The notes under the pieces were generated by a model that saw only the letters and a list, made by a program, of their open reading frames with translations, made no database searches and had not been told where the DNA came from. From the NCBI RefSeq assembly GCF_001418085.1, contig NZ_LIQH01000022.1, forward strand, positions 1-64,000: DNA of 64,000 nt. The letters are read 5' to 3'. The DNA is from Lacinutrix algicola. GTDB taxonomy: Bacteria > Bacteroidota > Bacteroidia > Flavobacteriales > Flavobacteriaceae. This document shows, piece by piece, positions 36,059 through 44,543 of the stretch (position 1 is the first letter of the stretch; each line of letters starts with the position of its first letter). The position numbers and the translations under genes were made by a program.

Positions 36059-38149
36059 ATGCAGAGCTTTAGAACAGAAATAGAAAACCCTATAGTAGAA
36101 AAGGATATTGTAGAATTAGCCAATAAGATTGCGCTTTTTAACAACGGAAAAATAGATGAAGAAAAGTTTAGAAGCTTACGTTTAGCACGAGGTGTTTACG
36201 GTCAGCGTCAAGAAGGAGTACAAATGATTCGTATAAAATTACCTTACGGAAAAGTATTGGGTAATCAATTGCGCCGTATTGCTGAGGTTTCAGATGAATA
36301 TTCTAGAAGCAGATTGCACATTACTACACGTCAAGACATTCAAATTCATTATGTCGATTTAAACCGTACACCAGAATTATGGGCCGAGTTAGAGCGTGAT
36401 GATGTTACTATTAGAGAAGCCTGTGGAAATGCTGTAAGAAACGTAACAGCAAGTGAAACAGCAGGAATAGATGTTAATGAGCCTTTTGATGTCTCTCCAT
36501 ACGCAGATGCTGTTTTTAAATTCTTTTTACGTAACCCAATCTGTCAAGAAATGGGTAGAAAGTTTAAAGTGTCTTTTTCTGGAACAGATGAGGATACAGG
36601 ATTATCATACATGCACGATTTAGGTTTTATAGCTAAAATTGAAAATGGTGTAAAGGGTTTTAAAATTATGTTAGGTGGTGGTTTAGGTTCACAGCCAAGA
36701 CATGCAGATGAATTTTATTCATTTTTAGCTTCAGATAAAATTATTCCTTTAATGGAAGGTGTTTTAAGAGTTTTCGATCGTTATGGCGAACGTAAAAGTC
36801 GTGCTAAAGCGAGATTGAAATTCTTATTAAAAGACATTGGTTTAGAAGCTTTTAAAGCGTTGGTTGAGGAAGAGCAAAACGCAATCGAATTTAAAACAGT
36901 TACTATAGACGAATCAAATTATACGGCTTCAACTCCAGTTTCTATTGTAGCTCCAAAGGTTAAAATAAAAGACGAAGCTGCTTTTAATTTATGGAAAGCA
37001 ACTAATGTTATTTCCCAAAAACAAGACGGTTATTTTGCAATAGGAATAAAAGTATTACTTGGAGATTTCTATACAGATAAAGCGCGTTTGTTAGCAGATT
37101 TGGTAGAGAAATATGCAGCAGGAGAAATCCGTTTATCTCTAAGACAAAATATTTTAATACCATTTGTAAAAGAAGATTTGTTAGCTTTTTTCTACACCGA
37201 ATTAGAAAAATTAGGCTTTGCAGAAGTAGGTTATAATAAAGCAGTAGATATTACAGCATGTCCAGGAACAGATACTTGTAATCTAGGTATTGCAAGTAGT
37301 ACAGGAATTGCCGAAGAATTAGAACGTGTTATAAAAGCAGAATACCCACAGTATTTATCTAACGAAGATTTAGTAATTAAAATTAGTGGTTGTATGAATG
37401 CTTGCGGACAACACAATATGGCAAATATTGGTTTTCAAGGCATGTCTATTCGTACAAAAGATAAATTGGTTGCACCTGCATTGCAAGTGCTTTTAGGAGG
37501 TGGTAATTTAGGAAACGGTAAAGCCTATTTTGCAGATAAAGTAGTAAAAGTACCAAGTAGAAGAGGTCCAGAAGCATTACGTCGTATTCTTAACGACTAC
37601 GAGACAAATGGAGGTGATTTAGTGTTTTCAGAATACTATAAAGAAAAAGGTGAGAAATATTTTTACAGCTTATTAACCGATTTATCTAATGTTGATAACC
37701 TAACGCAAGAAGATTTTATTGATTGGGGAACCGAAGAAGCCTATGTTAAAGCCATTGGTGTTGGAGAATGTGCCGGTGTTGTTATTGATTTAATTGCAAC
37801 ACTTTTTCTTGAAAGTGATGAGAAAATTGAAGAAGCAAAAGAATCTTTTGGCAACAAAGTATATTCTGGTGCAATCTACGAGGCGTATCGCTCGATGGTT
37901 AATTCCGCGAAAGCGATCTTAATTTCCGAAGATATAAAAGCAAACACACAAGCAGGTATTATTAATCAGTTTGATGAGTTGTTTATCGACACTAAAAAAA
38001 TAGACTTAGGCGTTTCGTTTTCAGACTTAGTGTACCAAATAAAAGTATTTCCTCCAACTGAAGAGTTTGCATCTCGTTACATCGAAAATGCAGAGCAGTT
38101 TCTAGAAAAAGTAAGAGGTTTTAGAGAGAAAGCAGTAGTTGTAGATTAA
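36059..38149 (+). CDS. Sulfite/nitrite reductase hemoprotein with C-terminal HEPN-like extension
   Basis: A siroheme [4Fe-4S] reductase. The cluster ligands are Cys401, Cys407, Cys445 and Cys449 (ACPGTDTCNLG and SGCMNACGQH). Two ferredoxin-like and two catalytic repeats occupy about residues 1-560, with RSRLHITTRQDIQIH and GGGLGSQPR siroheme contacts. Residues about 575-696 form an added helical domain that I identify as HEPN-like (FGNKVYSGAIYEAYRSMVNSAKAIL); Flavobacteriaceae proteins of this length are commonly annotated that way. Context (cysteine synthesis, siroheme genes, ferredoxin reductase) points to sulfite as the substrate. No flavoprotein subunit is encoded, so electrons probably come from ferredoxin. 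Confidence 0.88.
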   Translation: MQSFRTEIENPIVEKDIVELANKIALFNNGKIDEEKFRSLRLARGVYGQRQEGVQMIRIKLPYGKVLGNQLRRIAEVSDEYSRSRLHITTRQDIQIHYVDLNRTPELWAELERDDVTIREACGNAVRNVTASETAGIDVNEPFDVSPYADAVFKFFLRNPICQEMGRKFKVSFSGTDEDTGLSYMHDLGFIAKIENGVKGFKIMLGGGLGSQPRHADEFYSFLASDKIIPLMEGVLRVFDRYGERKSRAKARLKFLLKDIGLEAFKALVEEEQNAIEFKTVTIDESNYTASTPVSIVAPKVKIKDEAAFNLWKATNVISQKQDGYFAIGIKVLLGDFYTDKARLLADLVEKYAAGEIRLSLRQNILIPFVKEDLLAFFYTELEKLGFAEVGYNKAVDITACPGTDTCNLGIASSTGIAEELERVIKAEYPQYLSNEDLVIKISGCMNACGQHNMANIGFQGMSIRTKDKLVAPALQVLLGGGNLGNGKAYFADKVVKVPSRRGPEALRRILNDYETNGGDLVFSEYYKEKGEKYFYSLLTDLSNVDNLTQEDFIDWGTEEAYVKAIGVGECAGVVIDLIATLFLESDEKIEEAKESFGNKVYSGAIYEAYRSMVNSAKAILISEDIKANTQAGIINQFDELFIDTKKIDLGVSFSDLVYQIKVFPPTEEFASRYIENAEQFLEKVRGFREKAVVVD

Positions 38150-38169
38150 TAATATTAAATAATGCACGT

Positions 38170-38952
38170 ATGATAAATCCAAAATTAACAGTAGTTGGCG
38201 CAGGACCAGGAGATCCAGATTTAATTACATTAAAGGCTATAAAAGCAATACAATCTGCCGATGTTATTTTGTATGATGCCTTAGTAAATGATGCTTTGTT
38301 AGGTTATGCTTCCGAGAGTGCAGAGCTTATTTTTGTTGGCAAACGTAAAGGTTGTTATGCTTATCAGCAAAGTCAAATAAATCAGTTAATTATTGAGCGT
38401 GCCTTACGCTGTGGTCATGTTGTTAGATTAAAAGGTGGAGATCCGTTTATTTTTGGTCGTGGCGCAGAAGAGTTGGAATATGCTAAAGAATATGCAATCG
38501 AGGTTGCTGTAGTTCCAGGTATATCATCGTCTGCAGCAGTACCAGCTTATCAAGGTATTCCTTTAACAAAGCGCAATGCAGCCGAAAGTTTTTGGGTAAT
38601 TACAGGTACAACAAAATCACATGAAATTTCGAGTGATATGGCATTAGCGGCAAAATCTACAGCTACGGTTGTTATTTTAATGGGCATGGGAAAACTGGCT
38701 GAAATTGTAAAGATTTTTTCTTCGGAAGGAAAACAAAATACAGCAGTCGCAGTGATTCAAAATGGGACACGAGAAAACGAGAAAGTTGGTATTGGTACTA
38801 TTAGCTCTATTGAAGCTATTGTAGAAGAAAAACAATTATCTACTCCAGCAATTATCATTATTGGAGAAGTAGTCAATCAGCGTGTAGATTTAGCATCAAT
38901 GTATGAGAAATCGAATTTAGCACCTCAATTTTCACAACTAGTTTCAGCTTAA
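38170..38952 (+). CDS. cobA: Uroporphyrinogen-III C-methyltransferase
   Basis: A SAM-dependent methyltransferase that makes precorrin-2 from uroporphyrinogen III, the first step of siroheme synthesis. Motifs: VGAGPGDPDLITLKA (about 7-21), VRLKGGDPFIFGRG (about 81-94) and VVPGISSSAAVPAYQGIPLT (about 115-134). At 260 residues it is a stand-alone SUMT, not a CysG fusion. It lies 20 bases after the sulfite reductase and supplies its cofactor together with the next gene. Confidence 0.95.
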   Translation: MINPKLTVVGAGPGDPDLITLKAIKAIQSADVILYDALVNDALLGYASESAELIFVGKRKGCYAYQQSQINQLIIERALRCGHVVRLKGGDPFIFGRGAEELEYAKEYAIEVAVVPGISSSAAVPAYQGIPLTKRNAAESFWVITGTTKSHEISSDMALAAKSTATVVILMGMGKLAEIVKIFSSEGKQNTAVAVIQNGTRENEKVGIGTISSIEAIVEEKQLSTPAIIIIGEVVNQRVDLASMYEKSNLAPQFSQLVSA

Positions 38953-38957
38953 AATTT

Positions 38958-39545
38958 ATGGAAAGGAATAATTTGTATCCCATTTTTTTAAAGGTGAAAA
39001 ATCTCCAAGTACTTATTGTGGGTGGAGGTAATGTTGCCGAAGAAAAACTAACATTTTTATTAAAATCGAGCCCTGATGCACATGTAACCATGGTTTCTCC
39101 AATGTTTAGAGAAGCGACAATTAATATGGCAAATACAGGATGCGTAACAAGAATTAAGGATACTTATAAAGAAAGTTACCTTGAAGGAAAGCATATGGTT
39201 GTAGCAACTACAGATATTCCAGAAGTAAATGTGCAAGTTTATAACGATTGTAGAGCACAAAGCAAATTGGTTAATGTTGCCGATAATCCGCCATATTGCG
39301 ATTTTTATATGGGAGGTATTGTAACCAAAGGCAATGTAAAAGTAGCCATTTCTACAAATGGAAAATCACCAACTACAGCAAAACGTTTACGTCAGTTTTT
39401 TGAAGATGTAATACCAGAAAATATAGACGATTTAGTAAAGAATCTTAATGTTTATAGAAAAACTATAAAAGGAGATTTTGAACAAAAAGTTGAAACATTA
39501 AATGAATTTACTAAAGGCTTAGTAGAAAAAAATAAAATAGTATGA
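38958..39545 (+). CDS. Precorrin-2 dehydrogenase / sirohydrochlorin ferrochelatase
   Basis: A 195-residue Met8/CysG N-terminal-type protein: NLYPIFLKVKNLQVLIVGGG opening with an NAD-binding GGGNVAEEK loop, then TTDIPEVNVQVYNDC and CDFYMGGIVTKG, and the helical ending TAKRLRQFFEDVIPE. It oxidises precorrin-2 and may insert iron to finish siroheme. It starts five bases after cobA and overlaps the next gene by four bases (ATGA). Confidence 0.92.
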   Translation: MERNNLYPIFLKVKNLQVLIVGGGNVAEEKLTFLLKSSPDAHVTMVSPMFREATINMANTGCVTRIKDTYKESYLEGKHMVVATTDIPEVNVQVYNDCRAQSKLVNVADNPPYCDFYMGGIVTKGNVKVAISTNGKSPTTAKRLRQFFEDVIPENIDDLVKNLNVYRKTIKGDFEQKVETLNEFTKGLVEKNKIV

Positions 39546-40591
39546 TTAAAACAGATATATTAATAATAGGAGCAGGACCAACAGGTTTATTTACTGTGTT
39601 TGAAGCAGGATTGTTAAAATTAAAGTGCCATTTAATTGATGCATTACCACAACCTGGAGGTCAATGTTCCGAATTATATCCAAAAAAGCCTATTTATGAT
39701 ATTCCTGGATTTCCAGAAATATTAGCAGGAGATTTAACAGGTAATCTATTAGAACAAGGCAAGCAGTTTCAACCAGGATTTACTTTAGGTGAACGTGCAG
39801 AAACTATAGAGAAACAAGAGGATGGTAGTTTTATTGTAACTACTAATAAAGGAACAAAACATCATGCGCCAATTGTTGCTATTGCAGGCGGTTTAGGTAG
39901 TTTTGAGCCTAGAAAACCTAAGTTAGAAGGTATTGAAAAGTACGAAGATAAAGGTGTTAATTACTTTATAAAAGATCCTGAGGTTTACAGAGATAAAAAA
40001 GTAGTGATTGCTGGAGGTGGAGATTCTGCTTTAGACTGGTCTATTTTTCTTGCAGATATCGCTTCAGAAGTTACTTTAGTACATAGAAGAAATGAGTTTA
40101 GAGGTGCTTTAGATTCTGTAGAGAAAGTACAAGAATTAAAGCTTTTAAATAAAATAAACTTAATCACACCTGCAGAGGTTATTGGCTTAAAAGGCGAAAA
40201 CCATATTGAAGGTGTTACATTATCTAAAGGAGGTGAGGTAATAGAATTAGAAGCAGATTATTTTATCCCGTTATTTGGATTGTCGCCAAAACTAGGCCCA
40301 ATAGGAGATTGGGGATTAGAGATCGAAAAAAATGCAATAAAAGTGAATACTGTAGATTACCAAACTAATATAGATGGTATCTTTGCTATTGGTGATGTTA
40401 ATACATATGAAGGGAAATTAAAATTAATTCTTTGTGGTTTTCATGAAGCAACATTAATGTGTCAATCTGCATATAAAATATTAAATCCAGGCAAGAAATT
40501 TGTTTTAAAATATACAACAGTAAGTGGTATAGATGGGTTTGATGGTACAAGAAAAGAATCACCAAAAGCAGTTGTAAAGGCTATTGTATAG
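39542..40591 (+). CDS. Ferredoxin--NADP+ reductase, thioredoxin-reductase-like type
   Basis: A 349-residue two-domain flavoprotein: FAD-binding IIGAGPTG (about 8-15), NADP-binding IAGGGDSALDW (about 158-168) and the C-terminal IDGIFAIGDVNTYEGK (FAD). It lacks the CxxC disulfide of true thioredoxin reductases and has the extended C-terminus of TrxR-like FNRs. In this cluster it plausibly reduces a ferredoxin that feeds the sulfite reductase. It overlaps the preceding siroheme gene by four bases, so the link is strong. Confidence 0.9.
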   Translation: MIKTDILIIGAGPTGLFTVFEAGLLKLKCHLIDALPQPGGQCSELYPKKPIYDIPGFPEILAGDLTGNLLEQGKQFQPGFTLGERAETIEKQEDGSFIVTTNKGTKHHAPIVAIAGGLGSFEPRKPKLEGIEKYEDKGVNYFIKDPEVYRDKKVVIAGGGDSALDWSIFLADIASEVTLVHRRNEFRGALDSVEKVQELKLLNKINLITPAEVIGLKGENHIEGVTLSKGGEVIELEADYFIPLFGLSPKLGPIGDWGLEIEKNAIKVNTVDYQTNIDGIFAIGDVNTYEGKLKLILCGFHEATLMCQSAYKILNPGKKFVLKYTTVSGIDGFDGTRKESPKAVVKAIV

Positions 40592-40669
40592 AGTGTTATT
40601 AAGTAACTTTAGCAATTGCACTAATTATTAATAAATAGCAGTCGCTAAAAGGATTAAATAACAAATAGT

Positions 40670-41407
40670 ATGCAAGAGACATTGCAAATACCATTTAGGT
40701 TTAAAGAAAAAGTTGAAGAACTTGCAAAAGAATTATTTTATTGCGCATTAGAATCTTCAGAGAAACAAGAAGAACTCCTTAAAAATATTAAGGAGTCCTT
40801 TTTTTATGTGTCTAAAGCTTTAGATTGTGGTGTTTGTAATACAAAATGGGAGCAATTTGTAGTCGAAATTAAGGCTCTAAAACCTAAGTTGCAATTAGAT
40901 GCAGAAGCAGCATATAATAACGATCCGGCAGCAAAAAGTGTTAGAGAAGTATACCTGGCATATCCTGGTTTTTACGCTATTGCTATGTATCGTATAAGTC
41001 ATATTTTATGGCAATTAGATATTCCTGTTTTACCTAGAATGATTTCAGAATATGCACATGGAGTAACAGGTACAGATATTCATCCTGGAGCAACCATTGG
41101 GCATTCGTTTTTTATAGACCATGCTACTGGAGTTGTTATTGGTGAGACTGCATTAATACATAATCATGTTGTTATTTATCAAGGTGTAACTTTAGGAGGT
41201 ATTACAGTAGAAAAAGCATTAGCAAACACTAAAAGGCATCCTACAATTAATGATCATGTTACAATATATGCGAATGCTACTGTTTTAGGAGGAGATGTTG
41301 TAATCGGTAAAAATAGCATTATTGGTGCAAATGTTTGGATTACAAAATCAATTCCCGAAAACTCAATTGTAACTTATAAGTCAGATATTAAAATAACACA
41401 AAGATAA
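40670..41407 (+). CDS. cysE: Serine O-acetyltransferase
   Basis: Makes O-acetylserine from serine and acetyl-CoA. The C-terminal left-handed beta-helix (hexapeptide repeats, about residues 135-240) contains GTDIHPGATIGHSFFIDHATGVVIGE and VTIYANATVLGGDVVIGKNS-type repeats (quoted in part), with the catalytic His in HGVTGTDIHPG. The helical N-terminus is longer than in EpsC. It ends three bases before cysM. It is likely part of the cys operon, 78 bases after the reductase. Confidence 0.93.
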   Translation: MQETLQIPFRFKEKVEELAKELFYCALESSEKQEELLKNIKESFFYVSKALDCGVCNTKWEQFVVEIKALKPKLQLDAEAAYNNDPAAKSVREVYLAYPGFYAIAMYRISHILWQLDIPVLPRMISEYAHGVTGTDIHPGATIGHSFFIDHATGVVIGETALIHNHVVIYQGVTLGGITVEKALANTKRHPTINDHVTIYANATVLGGDVVIGKNSIIGANVWITKSIPENSIVTYKSDIKITQR

Positions 41408-41410
41408 AGT

Positions 41411-42289
41411 ATGAGCATTTTAAAGCAAATAGGAAATACGCCTCTAGTGGAAGCTTCAAATTTAGTTTCTAAACCAAACGTAAAACTTTATCTAAAATTA
41501 GAAGGTAATAATCCTGGCGGAAGCGTTAAGGATAGACCAGCTTATAATATGATTGCTGAAGCTGTAAAACGAGGTGACATAGAAAAAGGAGGTCATATAG
41601 TTGAAGCCACAAGTGGTAATACTGGTATTGCTTTAGCTTATGTAGCAAGTTTATTTGGTATAAAGATATCTTTAGTTATGCCAGAAAATTCTACCGTAGA
41701 ACGCATAAAAACAATGCGAGCTTACGGAGCAGAAGTAATATTAACAAGTGCAGAAAGAGGTATTGAAGGCTCAAGAGATGTTGCTTTTAAAATGAGAGAT
41801 GAAAAAGGATATCTTTTATTAAATCAGTTCGAGAACGACGATAACTGGAAAGCACATTATAAAACTACAGGTCCAGAAATTTGGAGAGATACAAATGGTG
41901 AAGTCACTCATTTTGTTTCTGCAATGGGCACAACAGGAACCATAATGGGAACCTCTACTTTTTTAAAAGAACAGAATAAAAACATTCAAATTATTGGAGC
42001 ACAACCAATGGATGGTTCAAGAATTCCTGGTATTAGAAAATGGTCGCCAGACTATGTTCCAAGTATTTTTAATCCTTCAAAAGTAGATCAAGTAATAGAA
42101 GTAAGTCAAGAGCAGGCAACAGCTATGACTAAGCGTTTAGCAAGAGAAGAAGGTGTCTTTGCAGGGATGAGTAGTGGAGGCTCTGTAGCTACCGCACTAA
42201 AATTAATAGAGACTATAGACACAGGAATTGTAGTTGCTATTATCTGCGATAGAGGTGATCGTTACTTATCTTCTGCTTTATTTGATTAA
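41411..42289 (+). CDS. cysM: Cysteine synthase B
   Basis: A PLP enzyme forming cysteine from O-acetylserine and sulfide. The PLP lysine is Lys40 in NPGGSVKDRPA; SGNTGIALAY (about 67-76) binds the substrate carboxylate; GTTGTIMGTSTFLKE (about 176-190) binds the phosphate. At 292 residues and with this pattern it is closer to CysM than CysK. It follows cysE immediately and completes the cluster. Confidence 0.93.
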   Translation: MSILKQIGNTPLVEASNLVSKPNVKLYLKLEGNNPGGSVKDRPAYNMIAEAVKRGDIEKGGHIVEATSGNTGIALAYVASLFGIKISLVMPENSTVERIKTMRAYGAEVILTSAERGIEGSRDVAFKMRDEKGYLLLNQFENDDNWKAHYKTTGPEIWRDTNGEVTHFVSAMGTTGTIMGTSTFLKEQNKNIQIIGAQPMDGSRIPGIRKWSPDYVPSIFNPSKVDQVIEVSQEQATAMTKRLAREEGVFAGMSSGGSVATALKLIETIDTGIVVAIICDRGDRYLSSALFD

Positions 42290-42314
42290 GCACTTCAATA
42301 AATAATATTTAGTT

Positions 42315-42322
42315 TACTTTTG
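42315..42322 (+). promoter_or_regulatory. -7 element before the PagL-like gene
   Basis: TACTTTTG fits TAnnTTTG and is followed by CCGTC. No TTG is found at 17-23 bases upstream, so this is a half-supported promoter 20 bases before the start codon. Confidence 0.4.
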
Positions 42323-42342
42323 CCGTCTAACAAATTTACTTG

Positions 42343-43437
42343 ATGAGGTATATATTATACGCTTATATATTATTTTTTTCTATTAGTATTTCTGCTCAAG
42401 CAGACAAAAATCCATTTACAATAGATGCCAATTATTTCTATGGAAATATTGCAGAGCATAATACTGATATTTCCCATTTAATAACCGGACATCCGTCTGG
42501 TGTTATATTAAGTTATAACCAAAAAACATTTGGGAAAAAGGCTTGGGAAAGCAGATTTAACTACCCAGATTATGGAGCATCACTTATATATCAAAAATTT
42601 AATAATGAGTATATAAATGAAAATATAGGAGTCTATGCACACTATAATTTTTACTTTTTTAATAGAAATGTAATGTTTCGTATTGGGCAAGGTTTAGCTT
42701 ATAATGATACGCCTTATGATAAGGTTGAGAATTTTAGAAACAATGCCTTTGGTACACATTTACTAAGTTCTACTTACTTAATGTTAAACTATAAAAAAGA
42801 AAATATATTAAAAGGCATAGGTCTTCAAGCAGGTTTTTCTTTAATCCATTATTCTAATGCAAATGTAAAAGCACCAAACAGTTCTATTAATAGTATTGCT
42901 TTTAATATTGGAGCTAATTATATTTTTGATAACGAAAAACCAACAGAATATATTCCTTCTACAGAAGAGAAATATTTTAAAGAAAAAGTAAAATATAATT
43001 TTGCTCTTAGAACAGGTGTGAACGAAAGCGATGTTATAAATACAGGTCAATATGCTTTCTACGTTGTATCTGCTTATGCCGATAAACGTTTGAACAGAAA
43101 AAGCGCCATTCAAGTAGGTACAGATGTATTTTTTTCTAACTTTTTAAAGAAGCATATTCAGTATAAAGCTGTTGCTTTTCCAGAAGATAATGTAAGTGGA
43201 GATGAAGATTATAAACGTGTTGGAGTCTTTGTTGGTCACGAACTGTTTATTAGTAAAACGTCACTTATAACACAATTGGGTTACTATGTTTATTATCCGT
43301 TTGATTTTGAAGGTCGCGTGTATAATAGAGTAGGATTGAAGCGTTATTTTGGAGACAAAATTTATGGAGCTTTAACTTTAAAGTCGCACGGAGCAAAAGC
43401 AGAAGCTGTAGAAATAGGAATTGGAATAAGATTATAG
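42343..43437 (+). CDS. PagL-like lipid A deacylase (acyloxyacyl hydrolase family)
   Basis: A 364-residue outer-membrane protein starting at ATG 42343 (the preceding TTG at 42340 is less likely). A signal peptide ends at ISAQA. Alternating aromatic beta strands and the His-Ser pair in LIHYSNAN (about 164-171) match the PagL family, which removes the 3-O-acyl chain of lipid A. At twice the usual PagL length, the protein has an added C-terminal barrel-like half (from about residue 205). Enzyme activity is inferred from the motif. The next gene begins one base after its stop. Confidence 0.8.
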   Translation: MRYILYAYILFFSISISAQADKNPFTIDANYFYGNIAEHNTDISHLITGHPSGVILSYNQKTFGKKAWESRFNYPDYGASLIYQKFNNEYINENIGVYAHYNFYFFNRNVMFRIGQGLAYNDTPYDKVENFRNNAFGTHLLSSTYLMLNYKKENILKGIGLQAGFSLIHYSNANVKAPNSSINSIAFNIGANYIFDNEKPTEYIPSTEEKYFKEKVKYNFALRTGVNESDVINTGQYAFYVVSAYADKRLNRKSAIQVGTDVFFSNFLKKHIQYKAVAFPEDNVSGDEDYKRVGVFVGHELFISKTSLITQLGYYVYYPFDFEGRVYNRVGLKRYFGDKIYGALTLKSHGAKAEAVEIGIGIRL

Positions 43438-43438
43438 A

Positions 43439-44182
43439 ATGAAAAAGATAGCATACATATTTATAGTATTACTTTTTGCAAGTTGCGATAACGATAATGC
43501 ACCAGACTGCTTTAAAAACTCAGGAGATATAATAGAAAAGGAAATTACTGTAGCACCATTTACAAAAATTACTGCTTTTAAAAATATTGAATTGATTGTA
43601 ACAGATGCTTTAACTCAAAGTGTTAAAATAGAAACAGGAGAAAACCTAATAGACGAAATAGCAGTAACTGTAGAAAACGGTAGATTGCTAATAAATGACA
43701 ATAATGGCTGTAACCTTACTAGAGATTACGGTTTAACTAAAGTATATGTTAGTGCTCCTAATTTAACAGAGATAAGGAACAGTAGTCAATTTACAGTGCG
43801 TAGTAATGGTGTTTTAAATTATCCAGATTTAAATTTATTGAGCGAAGACGATTCTGGAGATTTTTACAACAACGGTATTTTTAACATTGAAGTAAATGCA
43901 ATAAATATATTTGTAGTAATCAATAATACAACTACAGCTTATATTTCTGGATCGACAACTAACTTACGCGTTAATCATGCCTCTGGCGATGGTCGTTTTG
44001 AAGGACGAAACTTAATTGCCGACAATGTTACTATTTATCATCGTGGATCTAACGATATTATTGTAAATCCGCAACAAAGATTAAAGGCTAGTTTGGTTAG
44101 TACAGGAGATGTTATCTCTGTAACTACACCTCCAGTTTTAGATATTCAAGAACAGTTTGATGGTCGCGTAATTTTTGAGTAA
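43439..44182 (+). CDS. GIN-domain (DUF2807) lipoprotein
   Basis: A 247-residue lipoprotein: the lipobox LFASC places the acylated Cys at about residue 16. The remainder is a DUF2807/GIN-type beta-helix with recurring short strands (FTKITAFKNIELIVTDA, VYVSAPNLTEIRNSSQFTV, NLRVNHASGDGRFEG). The function is unknown. It starts directly after the PagL-like gene, so both probably act in the outer membrane or periplasm. Confidence 0.88.
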   Translation: MKKIAYIFIVLLFASCDNDNAPDCFKNSGDIIEKEITVAPFTKITAFKNIELIVTDALTQSVKIETGENLIDEIAVTVENGRLLINDNNGCNLTRDYGLTKVYVSAPNLTEIRNSSQFTVRSNGVLNYPDLNLLSEDDSGDFYNNGIFNIEVNAINIFVVINNTTTAYISGSTTNLRVNHASGDGRFEGRNLIADNVTIYHRGSNDIIVNPQQRLKASLVSTGDVISVTTPPVLDIQEQFDGRVIFE

Positions 44183-44543
44183 TTAATAAGTTTTCATTGA
44201 GTTAAGTTTTTTATTTTTGTTGTGAAAATGTTATTTAATACGTTTGACTCTTTTTTATATTTTAAGTCTGTCCTTGATGCAAAATATAAAGTGTTTTCTG
44301 TTTTTCCATTCTAAACTAATTTAACTTCATTTTTTTAAATAACATCCTAACATATAAAACAGGAACTAAAGCAAGCCCATTTTCATTACTTATGAAACCT
44401 TCTCCTAATTACTAGCGTCAATATGCTTAATTAGTAGTAGTTTCATCTTTAATACTTAATGTTTTAACTTGTCTTAAATCGAATAAATAAATTAAGTATA
44501 AAAATTATTTTGTTACTTTACCTTTTTAGAAATAACCAACTAC
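44183..44543. other. 361-bp gap with one nested inverted repeat
   Basis: No gene is seen. Between 44392 and 44446, ATGAAAC pairs with GTTTCAT and, inside, CTAATTA pairs with TAATTAG. No promoter of consensus type was found before the regulator gene. The rest is AT-rich and unremarkable. Confidence 0.5.
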
